Source: CAZKWG01 sp964615375
GTDB taxonomy: Bacteria; Myxococcota_A; UBA796; CAZKWG01
NCBI GenBank assembly: GCA_964615375.1
Contig: CAZTOW010000040.1
Location: 1-64,000 of the forward strand
Reading direction: 5' to 3'
DNA: 64,000 nucleotides
Below are positions 1 through 8,136 of the stretch, one piece after another; the stretch's first letter is position 1, and each line of letters starts with the position of its first letter. Below the pieces are notes generated by a model, which was not told the origin of the DNA, did not search any database, and worked only from the letters and a program-made list of their open reading frames with translations. The position numbers and the translations under genes were made by a program.

Positions 1-3
1 GTG

Positions 4-20
4 GTCTGCCATGAGCAGAC
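4..20. terminator. Short stem-loop after the left-edge operon
   Basis: GTCTGC and GCAGAC form a perfect 6-bp stem around a 5-nt loop, just beyond the stop codon (34) of the leftward operon. There is no T-run within the window, so it may be only part of a terminator. Confidence 0.35.
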
Positions 21-33
21 GACTCCGGCCCCC

Positions 34-2028
34 TCAGGGCGACGAGAGCGTGTTTGATCCCGTCAGCAGCCGCCGAACCCGGTCGGCATCCTTGTGGCTC
101 GGGAAGGTTCGCAGCCAGCTCTCCAACATTGGGCGCAGGTCGGAACGCAGACCAGGGAGTCTCCAGAGAAGAAAGGCGCGTTCAAGAAACTCAGGAGCAC
201 CAGGGGCGGCACGAAGGGGAGCGAGGAGCTCAGCACTCTCCTGAGGAGAGAGCGAGGCATTGACGGACTGGAATGCTTCAACTGGAATAAACGAAGCAAG
301 CTGAGCATCTCTCCCCTTGAGTGCCCTCAGCACCTGCGCGCGCAGGGTTGGATTGGCGAAGTCGGGACTTACGCCTGCACTCTGCAACCTAAACAGCATC
401 ACCGAGACATCGAACTCGCTACGGGCTGCCTCAAGACAACGCACGCCGAGACTAGCAAGTTCCGAGTCAACGCCTACCACAACGGCCAATTCGCTCCAGA
501 TCTCGTATCCTCCACTTTGCCCAGGATGACTACCCAGTGTGTCCATCCCTAGCTTGCGTAGCTCAGGATCGCCGGGGCTGGTCGACCAGAGTGACTTCCA
601 CACGGAAACCCACGCGGCGGGAGGACTCGACAGGGTCCACTGAAGCCACCGACGCCCACGAGACGCGAGATCTGGCCCTGGACTGGTCGTCCAGAGCGAT
701 CGCCAGACCTGGGGCCAGCGGACGTTCAGATCCAACGCCAGATCCAACCAGCGCGCGCCCACATCGAGCGCGGCCTCTGAAGCCAGTTTTGGCTTCAGGA
801 GCTCAAAGGTGTTCACCCAGCTATCGACCTGCACCTTACCGACCTTATCGTCGCGCTCCTCACCCAACAGACCCGCCGCCTCCGCCAGATCTGTTGCAGC
901 CTGGGTCGGCTGACGCTCCAGCACCCACAGATAGGCACGCCCGAGCAGAAAGGTTATGCGCGCAGTGCCCGAGAGCTCCACACGGGGTGCTCGCAGCACA
1001 GGGTCTGCACACAATGGCTTGAGGAGCCTTTCGAGCCGATCTCGTCGCGATGCCTGTTCGCTAGCGTACCAGCCATGCTGTAGAAAAGCGAGAAGGGCTC
1101 GGTGATGGTCTTCCAGGGTCGTTTCCTGTGACCTGAACTTCACAGACCGGACAACTGCCGGTTGATGTGACCCTAGCCCAAGCGACTCTTGAACACCCCG
1201 CCACACGATACTCCCCTCCTCCTCCCCATCCCGCAGCAAAGCCATCGTGCTACCTGGCATCTCTGGGAGCCAGGCCGCCCAACGCAGCAGGCGTTGCTCC
1301 TCGGGTTCCCGCCCCACGAGCATCTGTCGCTCCAGGCGCTCCAGGCTCGGATCCTCGGCATCCAGGTGTCGCCCCTCCACCAGCGCCAGGAGCGCGCGCC
1401 GCTCGGCCACCGGCCGGGAGCGGATCTGCAGGTGGACGCGCCCCACCACCGCCTGACGTGCCGCGAGCCCAGGCTCCAGGCCCGCCCGTTGTCCGTCCAC
1501 GAAGGCGTCGACCAGGCCCACCAGATCGGACGGCGAGTACCAGCGCTCCAGCGGCTCACCCAGCGCGTCGAGGTCCGGTGCCGACAGACGCAGCTCGGAC
1601 ACCATCTGATCGTACAGCTCTTCCAGCACGCGCCAGACCGCGCGCCCGGTGGCCAGCAGCGGGCCCAGCGGCTCTCCCCCGCCGGGCGCGGGCGAGACGA
1701 CGACGAGGTTGCGGAGCCCGAGCAGCGCGGGCTCGATCATCAGCTCCGGGAGCTGGCTCGCCTGGCGGAGGCGCACGACCACCATCACCCCCCCCTCCCC
1801 CGCGCGGGCCCGAGCCCACCCGAGCCCCGCGCGGGTCGCCTCGGGGAGGCGCCCGGTCCAGCTCAGCTCAACACGAGGGAGAGGGCGCGGAGCCAGCGCC
1901 ATCTGGAGCAGGTTCAGCGCCTCCTCCTGGTGCGCGGGGAGCAGCAGCCCGGGGAGCACATAGGGCCAGGGCCCCTCTGCAGGCGGGACGCGCAGCCCGA
2001 ACAGGCCTGCCGCATGCAGCAGGCCCAT
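34..2028 (-). CDS. Helical-repeat protein paired with an ATPase
   Basis: 664 residues, function not recognised. No signal peptide, membrane segment or enzyme motif is evident. The N-terminal two thirds are rich in Leu/Arg/Glu. Around residues 430-560 there are imperfect repeats of about 33 residues built on W-x-x-V-W-x-S-L-W-x-T-S-P-G followed by a helix, suggesting an alpha-solenoid. The ATG lies in TGATG, sharing one base with the stop of the upstream ATPase gene, so translation is very probably coupled and the two products probably work together. The distal half of the gene (roughly 34-1200) is clearly less GC-rich than the proximal half. By analogy with NTPase operons of conflict systems it could be a sensor or scaffold, but that is inference. 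Confidence 0.6.
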   Translation of the reverse strand: MGLLHAAGLFGLRVPPAEGPWPYVLPGLLLPAHQEEALNLLQMALAPRPLPRVELSWTGRLPEATRAGLGWARARAGEGGVMVVVRLRQASQLPELMIEPALLGLRNLVVVSPAPGGGEPLGPLLATGRAVWRVLEELYDQMVSELRLSAPDLDALGEPLERWYSPSDLVGLVDAFVDGQRAGLEPGLAARQAVVGRVHLQIRSRPVAERRALLALVEGRHLDAEDPSLERLERQMLVGREPEEQRLLRWAAWLPEMPGSTMALLRDGEEEGSIVWRGVQESLGLGSHQPAVVRSVKFRSQETTLEDHHRALLAFLQHGWYASEQASRRDRLERLLKPLCADPVLRAPRVELSGTARITFLLGRAYLWVLERQPTQAATDLAEAAGLLGEERDDKVGKVQVDSWVNTFELLKPKLASEAALDVGARWLDLALDLNVRWPQVWRSLWTTSPGPDLASRGRRWLQWTLSSPPAAWVSVWKSLWSTSPGDPELRKLGMDTLGSHPGQSGGYEIWSELAVVVGVDSELASLGVRCLEAARSEFDVSVMLFRLQSAGVSPDFANPTLRAQVLRALKGRDAQLASFIPVEAFQSVNASLSPQESAELLAPLRAAPGAPEFLERAFLLWRLPGLRSDLRPMLESWLRTFPSHKDADRVRRLLTGSNTLSSP

Positions 2029-3353
2029 CAGCGTTCCCCCTGCCGCCTCACCGAGGGTCGGAGGAGATCCAGCACAGGATCCAGGCGCAGCCCGCGCTCT
2101 GGCAGAAAGACGTCCCGGGGCACCAGGATCCCATACTGCATGAGCTGGTCGATCTCGCGCCCGCTGAGACGTGTCCCGTCCTCACCATAGGCGGTCTTGA
2201 CGTGCCCACGCTCCAGATCCTCGCGCATGCACCAGTCGCGGGGGCCCGAGGAGCATCGGTCCACCACCACGGCGGCCCGCCGCAGCAGATCCTTGTCGGG
2301 GAGCGGGCAGACGCGCGCCACGACGCGATCGGCGTATTCCCGTGTGAGCGCCTCCGGGGGCCAGGCGAGGCGCAGCGCCTGCTCCAGCCACTGCAGGAAG
2401 GCGTGCGGGTTTCCGTTGACCCGGGCCAGCTCCATCGCCAACGACGCGACGCGCGGATCCAGCAGGCGGGCCCGCTCCTGCTCGCGCTGCTCCCCGGCAG
2501 AGCGCTCCTGGTAGAGCCTGACCAGGTCCTCCGCGGTCATCGGCCCGACCTCGAGGGTCTGCGACTCCCGCCGCAGATCGTCGTAGAGCACCTCGGGGCG
2601 CACGTTCACGATCTGCAGGCAGGGCTCGAGCTCCACCAGGCGGCCGAGCCCCGCGCGAAGGGCGTCGGGATCCTCGCGCGGCAGCGTCTGGTCCAGGTCG
2701 TTGAAGAAGAGCAGGACCGGGATGCCGCGCAGCGCGAAGGTCGCGAGCAGCTCCCGGATCGCGCCGTGCAGCAGCTCGTCGGTCACGCTGAAGCTGCGGG
2801 TGATCCCTGTGCCGCTCTGACGGGTCTCGGTCCAACGGAAGAGCGAGCGCCCCTGCAGCAGGCCGAACAGCCCCCCCTCGATGCCAGCGTCCGCCCCATA
2901 GGATCGGGCGATGGACTGCGAGTCCGCCTCCGTGATCGTGTCTGCCATCCCCAGGCGACCGACCTCCTCCAGGAGGCGCGCCAGCGAGGGCTGACCGGCC
3001 TCGCGCGCGTCCCGATCGGGGAAGGCCCGAAGCCATGCGCTCCCCTCCGTGGCCAGACCCCGGGCGAGCTGTTTGAGCGAGCCCCGGTAGCCGCCGCCAC
3101 GCCCCTCCAGCTCGACGACGACCAGCCCGCCCTCCAGGCGCTCCTGTAGCGCGGACACGGCGCGGCGGCTGGCGATGGTCTTGCCGATGCCCTTCTCCCC
3201 CACCAGCACCACGCGCAGCGAGGGGTTCGGGCTCAGCGCGTAGACCTCCAGCAGCTCGACCAGCTCGCTGACCAGCTCTTCGCGATTGACGAAGCACGCC
3301 GGATCTGCCCGGATGGGATCGAGCGCGGCGGTGATGAGACGAGCCACAGACAC
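2028..3353 (-). CDS. AAA/Orc1-like P-loop ATPase
   Basis: 441 residues starting at GTG. After an N-terminal F-V-N-R-E-E-L box the Walker A motif GEKGIGKT is at residues 52-59. A Walker B strand (IPVLLFFNDLD, residues 211-221) is followed by a sensor-1-like V-N-V-R-P segment near 250 and a G-N-P-H sensor-2-like helix. The C-terminal part (LSGREIDQL.. through the Arg/Leu-rich end) looks like a winged helix. This order matches Orc1/Cdc6-like or STAND-type AAA ATPases. It is the first gene of a two-gene operon and its stop is fused to the start of the repeat protein. A role as a switch ATPase controlling its partner is plausible; replication initiation is less likely given the neighbour. Confidence 0.75.
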   Translation of the reverse strand: MSVARLITAALDPIRADPACFVNREELVSELVELLEVYALSPNPSLRVVLVGEKGIGKTIASRRAVSALQERLEGGLVVVELEGRGGGYRGSLKQLARGLATEGSAWLRAFPDRDAREAGQPSLARLLEEVGRLGMADTITEADSQSIARSYGADAGIEGGLFGLLQGRSLFRWTETRQSGTGITRSFSVTDELLHGAIRELLATFALRGIPVLLFFNDLDQTLPREDPDALRAGLGRLVELEPCLQIVNVRPEVLYDDLRRESQTLEVGPMTAEDLVRLYQERSAGEQREQERARLLDPRVASLAMELARVNGNPHAFLQWLEQALRLAWPPEALTREYADRVVARVCPLPDKDLLRRAAVVVDRCSSGPRDWCMREDLERGHVKTAYGEDGTRLSGREIDQLMQYGILVPRDVFLPERGLRLDPVLDLLRPSVRRQGER

Positions 3354-3451
3354 CTCGTCCCCGTCATAACGGCTCCGTCCGGGGCTCGCGACCTGTGACC
3401 GTTCAAGGCGCGCGGACGCTCGGTGCAGGAGAGATCGATTGAGCCAGTCAC

Positions 3452-3469
3452 TATCGATTATCTATTTTA
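3452..3469 (+). repeat. Left copy of 18-bp inverted repeat around the GNAT gene
   Basis: TATCGATTATCTATTTTA, strongly AT-rich against the local background. It matches the reverse complement of 4001-4018 at 17 of 18 positions. It contains the stop codon of the acetyltransferase gene (TAG, minus strand, 3464-3462). Confidence 0.8.
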
Positions 3470-3980
3470 TACCCACATACACCACCCCCGGCACCTCCGG
3501 CAGGCTCATCCCCGGCAGCTCCCGGGCCGGGAACATGAAGTCCCCCGCATACGAGAGCCCGATCTTCTCCATCACGCGCCGCGAGGCCAGGTTGTCCGGC
3601 ATCGTGCGCGCGCTCACGACCTCGAAGCCCAGGTCATTCCAGGCCCGATCCCGGAGCTGGCGCGAGACCGCCGTGGCGATCCCCCGCCCCCACCAGCGCC
3701 GGGCGAGCCGGTAGCCGATCTCGGCCCAGGCGGGCTCGAAGGTGTCGCGGCGGAGGTGGGCCCAGCCCAGGAAGGGGTCCTCGTCGGTGACGATGGCGAA
3801 GAAGCCGAGCCCGGGCTCCGCGGCGGCGGCGAGCATGCGCGGCAACAGCAGGTCCTGGGCGAGCGCGCGCGGCGTGGGCCGCCCGCCGTTGATGTAGCGC
3901 ATCACCTCGGGGTCGCTGTCCAGCAGGACGAGGGCGTCGAGGTCGTCGGGGGTGATGGGACGGAGCTGGAAGGGGATCAT
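3462..3980 (-). CDS. GNAT-family N-acetyltransferase (RimJ/RimL-like)
   Basis: 172 residues, full length for the family. It opens with LRPITPDDLDAL, typical of RimJ/RimL-type acetyltransferases. It has the IGYRLARRWWGRGIATAV segment, in which R-x-x-W-G-R-G-I-A is the acetyl-CoA pyrophosphate-binding motif A, and a late N-x-x-S-R-R-V-M-E-K-I-G helix typical of motif B. The product should transfer acetyl from acetyl-CoA to an amine (ribosomal protein, other N-terminus or small molecule; the acceptor cannot be told). AAAGAAG lies a few bases before the ATG. The gene stands alone between two AT-rich inverted repeats (3452-3469, 4001-4018), the upstream one close to where a promoter or operator would sit. 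Confidence 0.9.
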   Translation of the reverse strand: MIPFQLRPITPDDLDALVLLDSDPEVMRYINGGRPTPRALAQDLLLPRMLAAAAEPGLGFFAIVTDEDPFLGWAHLRRDTFEPAWAEIGYRLARRWWGRGIATAVSRQLRDRAWNDLGFEVVSARTMPDNLASRRVMEKIGLSYAGDFMFPARELPGMSLPEVPGVVYVGIK

Positions 3981-4000
3981 GATCTTCTTTACACCTTCAC

Positions 4001-4018
4001 TAAAATCGATAATCGATA
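4001..4018 (-). repeat. Right copy of 18-bp inverted repeat around the GNAT gene
   Basis: On the minus strand this reads TATCGATTATCGATTTTA, 17/18 identical to the plus strand at 3452-3469. Within it ATCGAT-A-ATCGAT (4005-4017) is a perfect palindrome about 24 bp upstream of the acetyltransferase start, so it could also be an operator. Confidence 0.8.
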
Positions 4019-4025
4019 ACCCCTG

Positions 4026-4757
4026 TCACCTGCGCGCCCGCCTCCGCACCAGGGCGCCCAGCGCCAGCGCCCACGCCCAGGGCGCGGCCTGACCCCCGAC
4101 CCCGCAGCTCCGCCGCCCGTCGGCGTGCTTGCGGGCGAGCTCGTCCACGGCGCCACGGCCGGACGCGCGGAGCTCCACGGAGGGCTCGCGGGCGCGGTCC
4201 TCGGGGAGGGCCACGTAGACGAAGGCGCTCTTCGCGGCGTCCTCGGGGTCGCAGCGGTGATCGCCCCCCTCGGCGGCGCCGGCCTGGAGGGCGGCCACGA
4301 GGCGCTCGTCCAGCGCGCCCTCGGCGGCCTCGAAGGCGGCGGCGCTGGCCTCGACCACGGCCTCCGAGGCGAGGGTGTTGCCCTGGACGGACCAGCGCTC
4401 CCCGGACACGATGGCGGCGGGCGCCTCCACCTCGTCGCCGGTGAAGCCGACGGGCGCCCCGTCCAGGCTCAGCACGGCCCACTGGCGGAGGGCGTCGTCG
4501 TCGTCGGCCTCCAGGACGGCGGACAGCACGTCCTCGGGGCTCTGACCCTGCTCCAGCAGATCGACGGCCTGCTTCCTGCCCTTCACCCAGGTCGCGTACT
4601 GGGCGGCGACGACGCCGTGGCCAGGGGCGAGCCCGGCGATGCCCCAGACGAAGGGCCCGCAGGTGGCCCCGGCGATGCCGACCTCCTCGGTCTCGGGGTC
4701 CACGGCCACGATGGACCAGGTGGCGGAGGCGACGGGCAGGAGCAGCAGCGCAAGCAC
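4026..4757 (-). CDS. DUF1028 (Ntn-hydrolase-like) exported protein, MYXO-CTERM-like tail
   Basis: 243 residues from a GTG start. A 12-residue hydrophobic signal ending in ASA is followed by TWSIVAVDPETEEVGIAG, the characteristic N-terminus of DUF1028 proteins, with the Thr placed where an Ntn-type nucleophile would be exposed by cleavage. Other family segments (GVVAAQYATW.., Q-G-N-T-L near 120) are present. The C-terminus has a single Cys, a hydrophobic helix and an Arg cluster (CGVGGQAAP.. to RRRARR), the layout of MYXO-CTERM sorting signals. It is the last gene of a surface-protein run, 3 bp after the preceding stop. The DUF1028 substrate is unknown; export and surface sorting are inferred. 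Confidence 0.8.
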   Translation of the reverse strand: MLALLLLPVASATWSIVAVDPETEEVGIAGATCGPFVWGIAGLAPGHGVVAAQYATWVKGRKQAVDLLEQGQSPEDVLSAVLEADDDDALRQWAVLSLDGAPVGFTGDEVEAPAAIVSGERWSVQGNTLASEAVVEASAAAFEAAEGALDERLVAALQAGAAEGGDHRCDPEDAAKSAFVYVALPEDRAREPSVELRASGRGAVDELARKHADGRRSCGVGGQAAPWAWALALGALVRRRARR

Positions 4758-4760
4758 AGG

Positions 4761-5594
4761 TCAGCCCGCGACGTCGAAGACGAAGGGCACCACGTACACG
4801 GTCTCCGTGCTCTCGCGGGTGAACTGCACCCACATCTTGTGGGGGCCCGCCTCCTCGAAGACGTAGTGGAAGGGCAGGTAGGGGCCCGAGTACTGGTGCG
4901 GCATCTCCATGCTGGGCGTCATGTCGCCCATGCCGGGGAACCAGGCGTGGGTGTGGGTGCCCTGGTCCACCGCCTCGTTGACGACCGCGGCGTGGCCGTC
5001 GGCGCCGAGGTACTGGGTCAGGTCGGTGACGTCCTCGCCGTCCGCGGTCTGGATGTCCAGGCTCCAGGCGCTCTCGATGCCGAGCGTGGCGGGGACCTCC
5101 CAGGTGAGCGTGACGTTGAGCCCGTCCACCTCGGCGCTGGTGGTGGGGGTGGTGTCCGGCGCTTCGGCCTGGGCGGGCTCGCCCGTGACGACGAGCTCGC
5201 CCGTGGTCTGGAGCCAGGCGTCCTGATGGGCGTAGTCGAAGAGCACGAGGTAGCGCCCGCCGTAGGGCAGCGTGACGGGGAAGTGGAAGGTGGCGTTCCG
5301 CAGGTCGTCCGCGCTGAGCTCGGCGAAGTCCTCGTGGTGCAGGTGCTGGAAGGTGGACCAGTCGTCGCTGACCAGCACGGTGTGGACCATGCGCTGGTGG
5401 TTGACCTGCAGGTTCTCGATGGGGCGCCCGAGCTGGTCCACGACCTGCAGCGTCAGCTCTCCGGTCTCGCCCGCGACCAGGGGGTCGGGGCTCACGCTCC
5501 ACAGCACCTGGTAGCCGGTGACGCCCACGTCGCTGGTGTCGCCGGTCTCGGTCTTGTCGGCGCCTCCGGCGCAGGCGAGGATGAGGAGCAGCAT
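4761..5594 (-). CDS. Lipoprotein of unknown function
   Basis: 277 residues. MLLLILAC gives a lipobox with Cys at residue 8, an extraordinarily short signal, yet a GAGG ribosome-binding site stands 5 nt before this ATG, supporting the start. A short T/D/E/G linker follows. The rest is predicted beta-rich, with pairs such as NLQVNHQRMVHTVLVSDD and H-L-H-H-E-D, and a second half ending in strands. The His-rich stretches (QHLHHEDF, THTHAWF) and Met-rich GMGDMTPSMEMPH segment hint at metal binding, perhaps copper, but no known family was recognised. It lies between the DUF1028 gene and an FG-GAP gene, all on the same strand with gaps of under 10 bp. Confidence 0.75.
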   Translation of the reverse strand: MLLLILACAGGADKTETGDTSDVGVTGYQVLWSVSPDPLVAGETGELTLQVVDQLGRPIENLQVNHQRMVHTVLVSDDWSTFQHLHHEDFAELSADDLRNATFHFPVTLPYGGRYLVLFDYAHQDAWLQTTGELVVTGEPAQAEAPDTTPTTSAEVDGLNVTLTWEVPATLGIESAWSLDIQTADGEDVTDLTQYLGADGHAAVVNEAVDQGTHTHAWFPGMGDMTPSMEMPHQYSGPYLPFHYVFEEAGPHKMWVQFTRESTETVYVVPFVFDVAG

Positions 5595-5601
5595 CGGGAC
5601 C

Positions 5602-7038
5602 TCAGATTCCGAAGAAGTACAGGCGGCCGGAGAAGGATCCCCCGGCGTCGCTGTCGCGGGCCCCGACCACGATGTCCGGGTCGCCGTCGCCGTCCCCGTC
5701 CGAGAGCGTCTCCAGCGCCGCGCCGAAGGTGTCGTAGTCCTGCTCGCCGAGCAGCGTCTCCCCCTCCCCTACCCCGATGACGCCCGCGCCAAAGGGCCCG
5801 AAGAAGATCGTCGCCGCGCCCGCGTCGGGCTCCTGCCCGTCGGCCTGGGGCGAGCCGATGACCAGGTCCAGCACGCCGTCCCCGTCGAGATCGCGCGGGG
5901 TGGCCACGCCAAACCCGAAGAGGTCGCCCTCCGCGCCGCCCTCGAGCCAGGTGTCGGCCTCGTCCAGGCTGCCGGTGACGCCGCGGCTGGGGCGGGCGAT
6001 GGTGACCCGCCCGGCCTCGAGCCCGTCCGAGGAGACCAGCAGCTCCGGCAGCCCGTCGCCGTCCAGATCCGGGGCGACCACCACCGGGCTGCCCGTGTAC
6101 GAGGCGGCGGCGGGACCGTAGAGCGTGCTGTCCGCGTCGGAGACCAGCGCGTCGCCCGGGTCCAGCGGCCCGAAGAAGAAGGCGACCTTGCCGGTCTCCG
6201 GCCCCAGCGTCCCGTCCCCGGTGGCGCCCAGGGCCAGGTCGGCCGCGCCGTCGCCGTCATAGTCCGCCTCGCCCGGGATGGCGTCGCCCACGAAGTCCCC
6301 GGTCCCCAGCGCCCCGTGCGGCGGGGGCGGGCCCTCGGCGCTGGAGCTGAGCCCGGTGACGGAGGCGAAGGAGAGGTCCAGGTCCTGCTCACCGGAGAGG
6401 AGGGGCCCCTCGAAGATCCAGGCCCGCCCGCCGCCGCCGCCCTCCCCGTCGAAGCCGGGCGCGCCGACCGCCAGGTCCACCTCCCCGTCCCCGCTGAGGT
6501 CGCCCACGGCGAGCACGGTGATCCCCACGTAGTCGAGCAGGTTCTCCCCGGACCAGCTCGCCACCGCCGCGTCCCCCAGGCCGGCGCTGCCCGCCGTGAC
6601 CGGGCCCAGCACCAGGTAGGCCTTGCCCGAGTTGGCCCCCGCCGCCGAGTGCCCGGGGGAACCGACCATCAGGTCCCCATAGCCGTCCCCGTCCAGATCG
6701 CCCGCCGCGCCGAGCCCGAAGCCGGCGTAGTCGAAGCCGGCCTCTCCGTTGAGGCAGCCGGTCTCCCGCGCGCTGATCGCGAGCTCACCAGGGGCCAGCG
6801 GGGGGTACAGCGCGCAGAGGCGGTTGCCCAGGTAGGCCGAGACGAGCAGCTCCTCGTCGCCGTCCCCGTCCAGATCGCCGCCGGCATGCACGCGGCTGCC
6901 CAGGGCCTCCCCGGGCTCGCCGTTGGCGGCGCCCCAGGGCTCCAGCACGTCTGGAGCCTCGCCGGTCTCCGCGGTCTCCCCCGTCTCGGGCGCGCCCTTG
7001 TCCGGGCTGTCACAGGCGATGAGCCAGAGGGCCCACAT
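5602..7038 (-). CDS. FG-GAP (integrin-alpha-like) propeller lipoprotein
   Basis: 478 residues from the ATG at 7038, within TGATG shared with the upstream gene's stop. The signal MWALWLIAC puts the lipid-bearing Cys at residue 9, followed by an ETGETAETGE linker. Seven FG-GAP-type calcium-binding loops can be counted (D-x-D-G-D-G-x-x-D/E-L followed by V-G-S/A), which suits a seven-bladed propeller exposed on the cell surface. Such proteins usually serve in adhesion or matrix interactions. The paralogue at 20681-22684 has the same architecture. Translation is probably coupled to the gene before it. Confidence 0.85.
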   Translation of the reverse strand: MWALWLIACDSPDKGAPETGETAETGEAPDVLEPWGAANGEPGEALGSRVHAGGDLDGDGDEELLVSAYLGNRLCALYPPLAPGELAISARETGCLNGEAGFDYAGFGLGAAGDLDGDGYGDLMVGSPGHSAAGANSGKAYLVLGPVTAGSAGLGDAAVASWSGENLLDYVGITVLAVGDLSGDGEVDLAVGAPGFDGEGGGGGRAWIFEGPLLSGEQDLDLSFASVTGLSSSAEGPPPPHGALGTGDFVGDAIPGEADYDGDGAADLALGATGDGTLGPETGKVAFFFGPLDPGDALVSDADSTLYGPAAASYTGSPVVVAPDLDGDGLPELLVSSDGLEAGRVTIARPSRGVTGSLDEADTWLEGGAEGDLFGFGVATPRDLDGDGVLDLVIGSPQADGQEPDAGAATIFFGPFGAGVIGVGEGETLLGEQDYDTFGAALETLSDGDGDGDPDIVVGARDSDAGGSFSGRLYFFGI

Positions 7039-8111
7039 CACTTGGACCGCGCGCTCACGGCCTCCGCGATCTCGTTCAGCGCGGGCGCGGAGAGCGCCTG
7101 CCCCAGCCGGGCGCGCTGATCGGTGTAGCGGTTGCGCCCGTCATCCCCGATGCGCACGGCGTTGGTCCCGAACTCGGCGTTCATGCCCTTGGCCTTGATC
7201 TTCTCCACGAGGGCCTGGGACTTCTGCGCGTACTCCACCTCCAGCGCCATCGAGCGGCTGTTGACCTCCACGATGGTCTGCATCAGCGGCTTGTTCTCCA
7301 ACATGGAGTTGTAGACGGAGGCCTCGTTCTCCTTGGCGAAGCGCAGGTACTCCAGCACGTAGAAGCGCATCTCCTGAGCGGCGAAGAGGCTGGTCTCCAC
7401 GCCGCTGAAGAGGTCGAGCCAGTTGGCGGCCGAGAGCCCGGCGTCCTCCCACCCGCAGTTGAGCAGGTCCACCGCCACCCGGGCCTCGTTCAGCGTGCCC
7501 ACCATGCGGTCGGCGAGCCCGTAGATCCCCTCCTCGCCGCCCTTGGAGTCCGATCCGTCCACGAAGCGGAAGCGGCCGAAGTGCAGCTCCGCCGGGATGC
7601 TCATGACGATCGCGCGGGTGGAGAAGCGGGGGCCGTCCGTGACCAGGATCTGCTTGTCGACGCCAAGATAGAGATTGCGGTAGGTGCGGTTGAAGTCCAC
7701 CTTCCCGCCCTGGTCCTGCAGCGCCTGGTAGCCGGTGCGGTGGGCGTAGCTGCGGGAGACCTCGTTGACCGCGATGGGCAGGGTGCGCAGGATGTCGATG
7801 GGCCGGTTGCCCTGGACATGCTTCATGATGTCCTCGGGCTCGCCCACGTTGATGGACTGCCCGACGGCGAGGCCGCCCGACCCGTAGAGGCTGTAGTTGT
7901 ACTCGTTGGGCGCCGCCTGGTTGCGCCCCACGAGGTCCTTGCCCGTGGGCGTGCAGGTCGCCAGCATCTTGATGGCGTAGTTCTTCGGGTTCTCCAGGGT
8001 GCGCTCGATGGGCGGCGGGGGCGGGGCGTCGGCCTCGGCGGCGACCTCCTCGGTCTTCGCCGGCTTCTTCGCCAGGGTCATCGCCACCAGGAGTCCTGTG
8101 ATCCAGCGCAT
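7038..8111 (-). CDS. Exported protein of unknown function
   Basis: 357 residues; ATG preceded by GAGG. MRWITGLLVAMTLA is a short hydrophobic start, followed by a Lys/Ala/Pro-rich stretch (residues 15-36), so it may be exported although no clear cleavage site is seen. The body is soluble with regular hydrophobic spacing, and the last third (EVEYAQKSQALVEKIKAKG) is helical, perhaps coiled-coil. No family recognised. It sits in the middle of the surface-protein run and its stop overlaps the start of the FG-GAP gene by one base, suggesting co-production. Confidence 0.65.
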   Translation of the reverse strand: MRWITGLLVAMTLAKKPAKTEEVAAEADAPPPPPIERTLENPKNYAIKMLATCTPTGKDLVGRNQAAPNEYNYSLYGSGGLAVGQSINVGEPEDIMKHVQGNRPIDILRTLPIAVNEVSRSYAHRTGYQALQDQGGKVDFNRTYRNLYLGVDKQILVTDGPRFSTRAIVMSIPAELHFGRFRFVDGSDSKGGEEGIYGLADRMVGTLNEARVAVDLLNCGWEDAGLSAANWLDLFSGVETSLFAAQEMRFYVLEYLRFAKENEASVYNSMLENKPLMQTIVEVNSRSMALEVEYAQKSQALVEKIKAKGMNAEFGTNAVRIGDDGRNRYTDQRARLGQALSAPALNEIAEAVSARSK

Positions 8112-8136
8112 GCCTGCCTCCGCGTCCGGCCTGAGC

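Noticed and set aside
1167..3149. Long rightward open frame opposite the ATPase operon
   Set aside because: Very rich in Arg, Pro and Ala with no recognisable domain; it is the GC-driven shadow of the two leftward genes.
3452..4018. Insertion sequence around the GNAT gene
   Set aside because: There is no transposase and no convincing target duplication; only the inverted repeat is reported.
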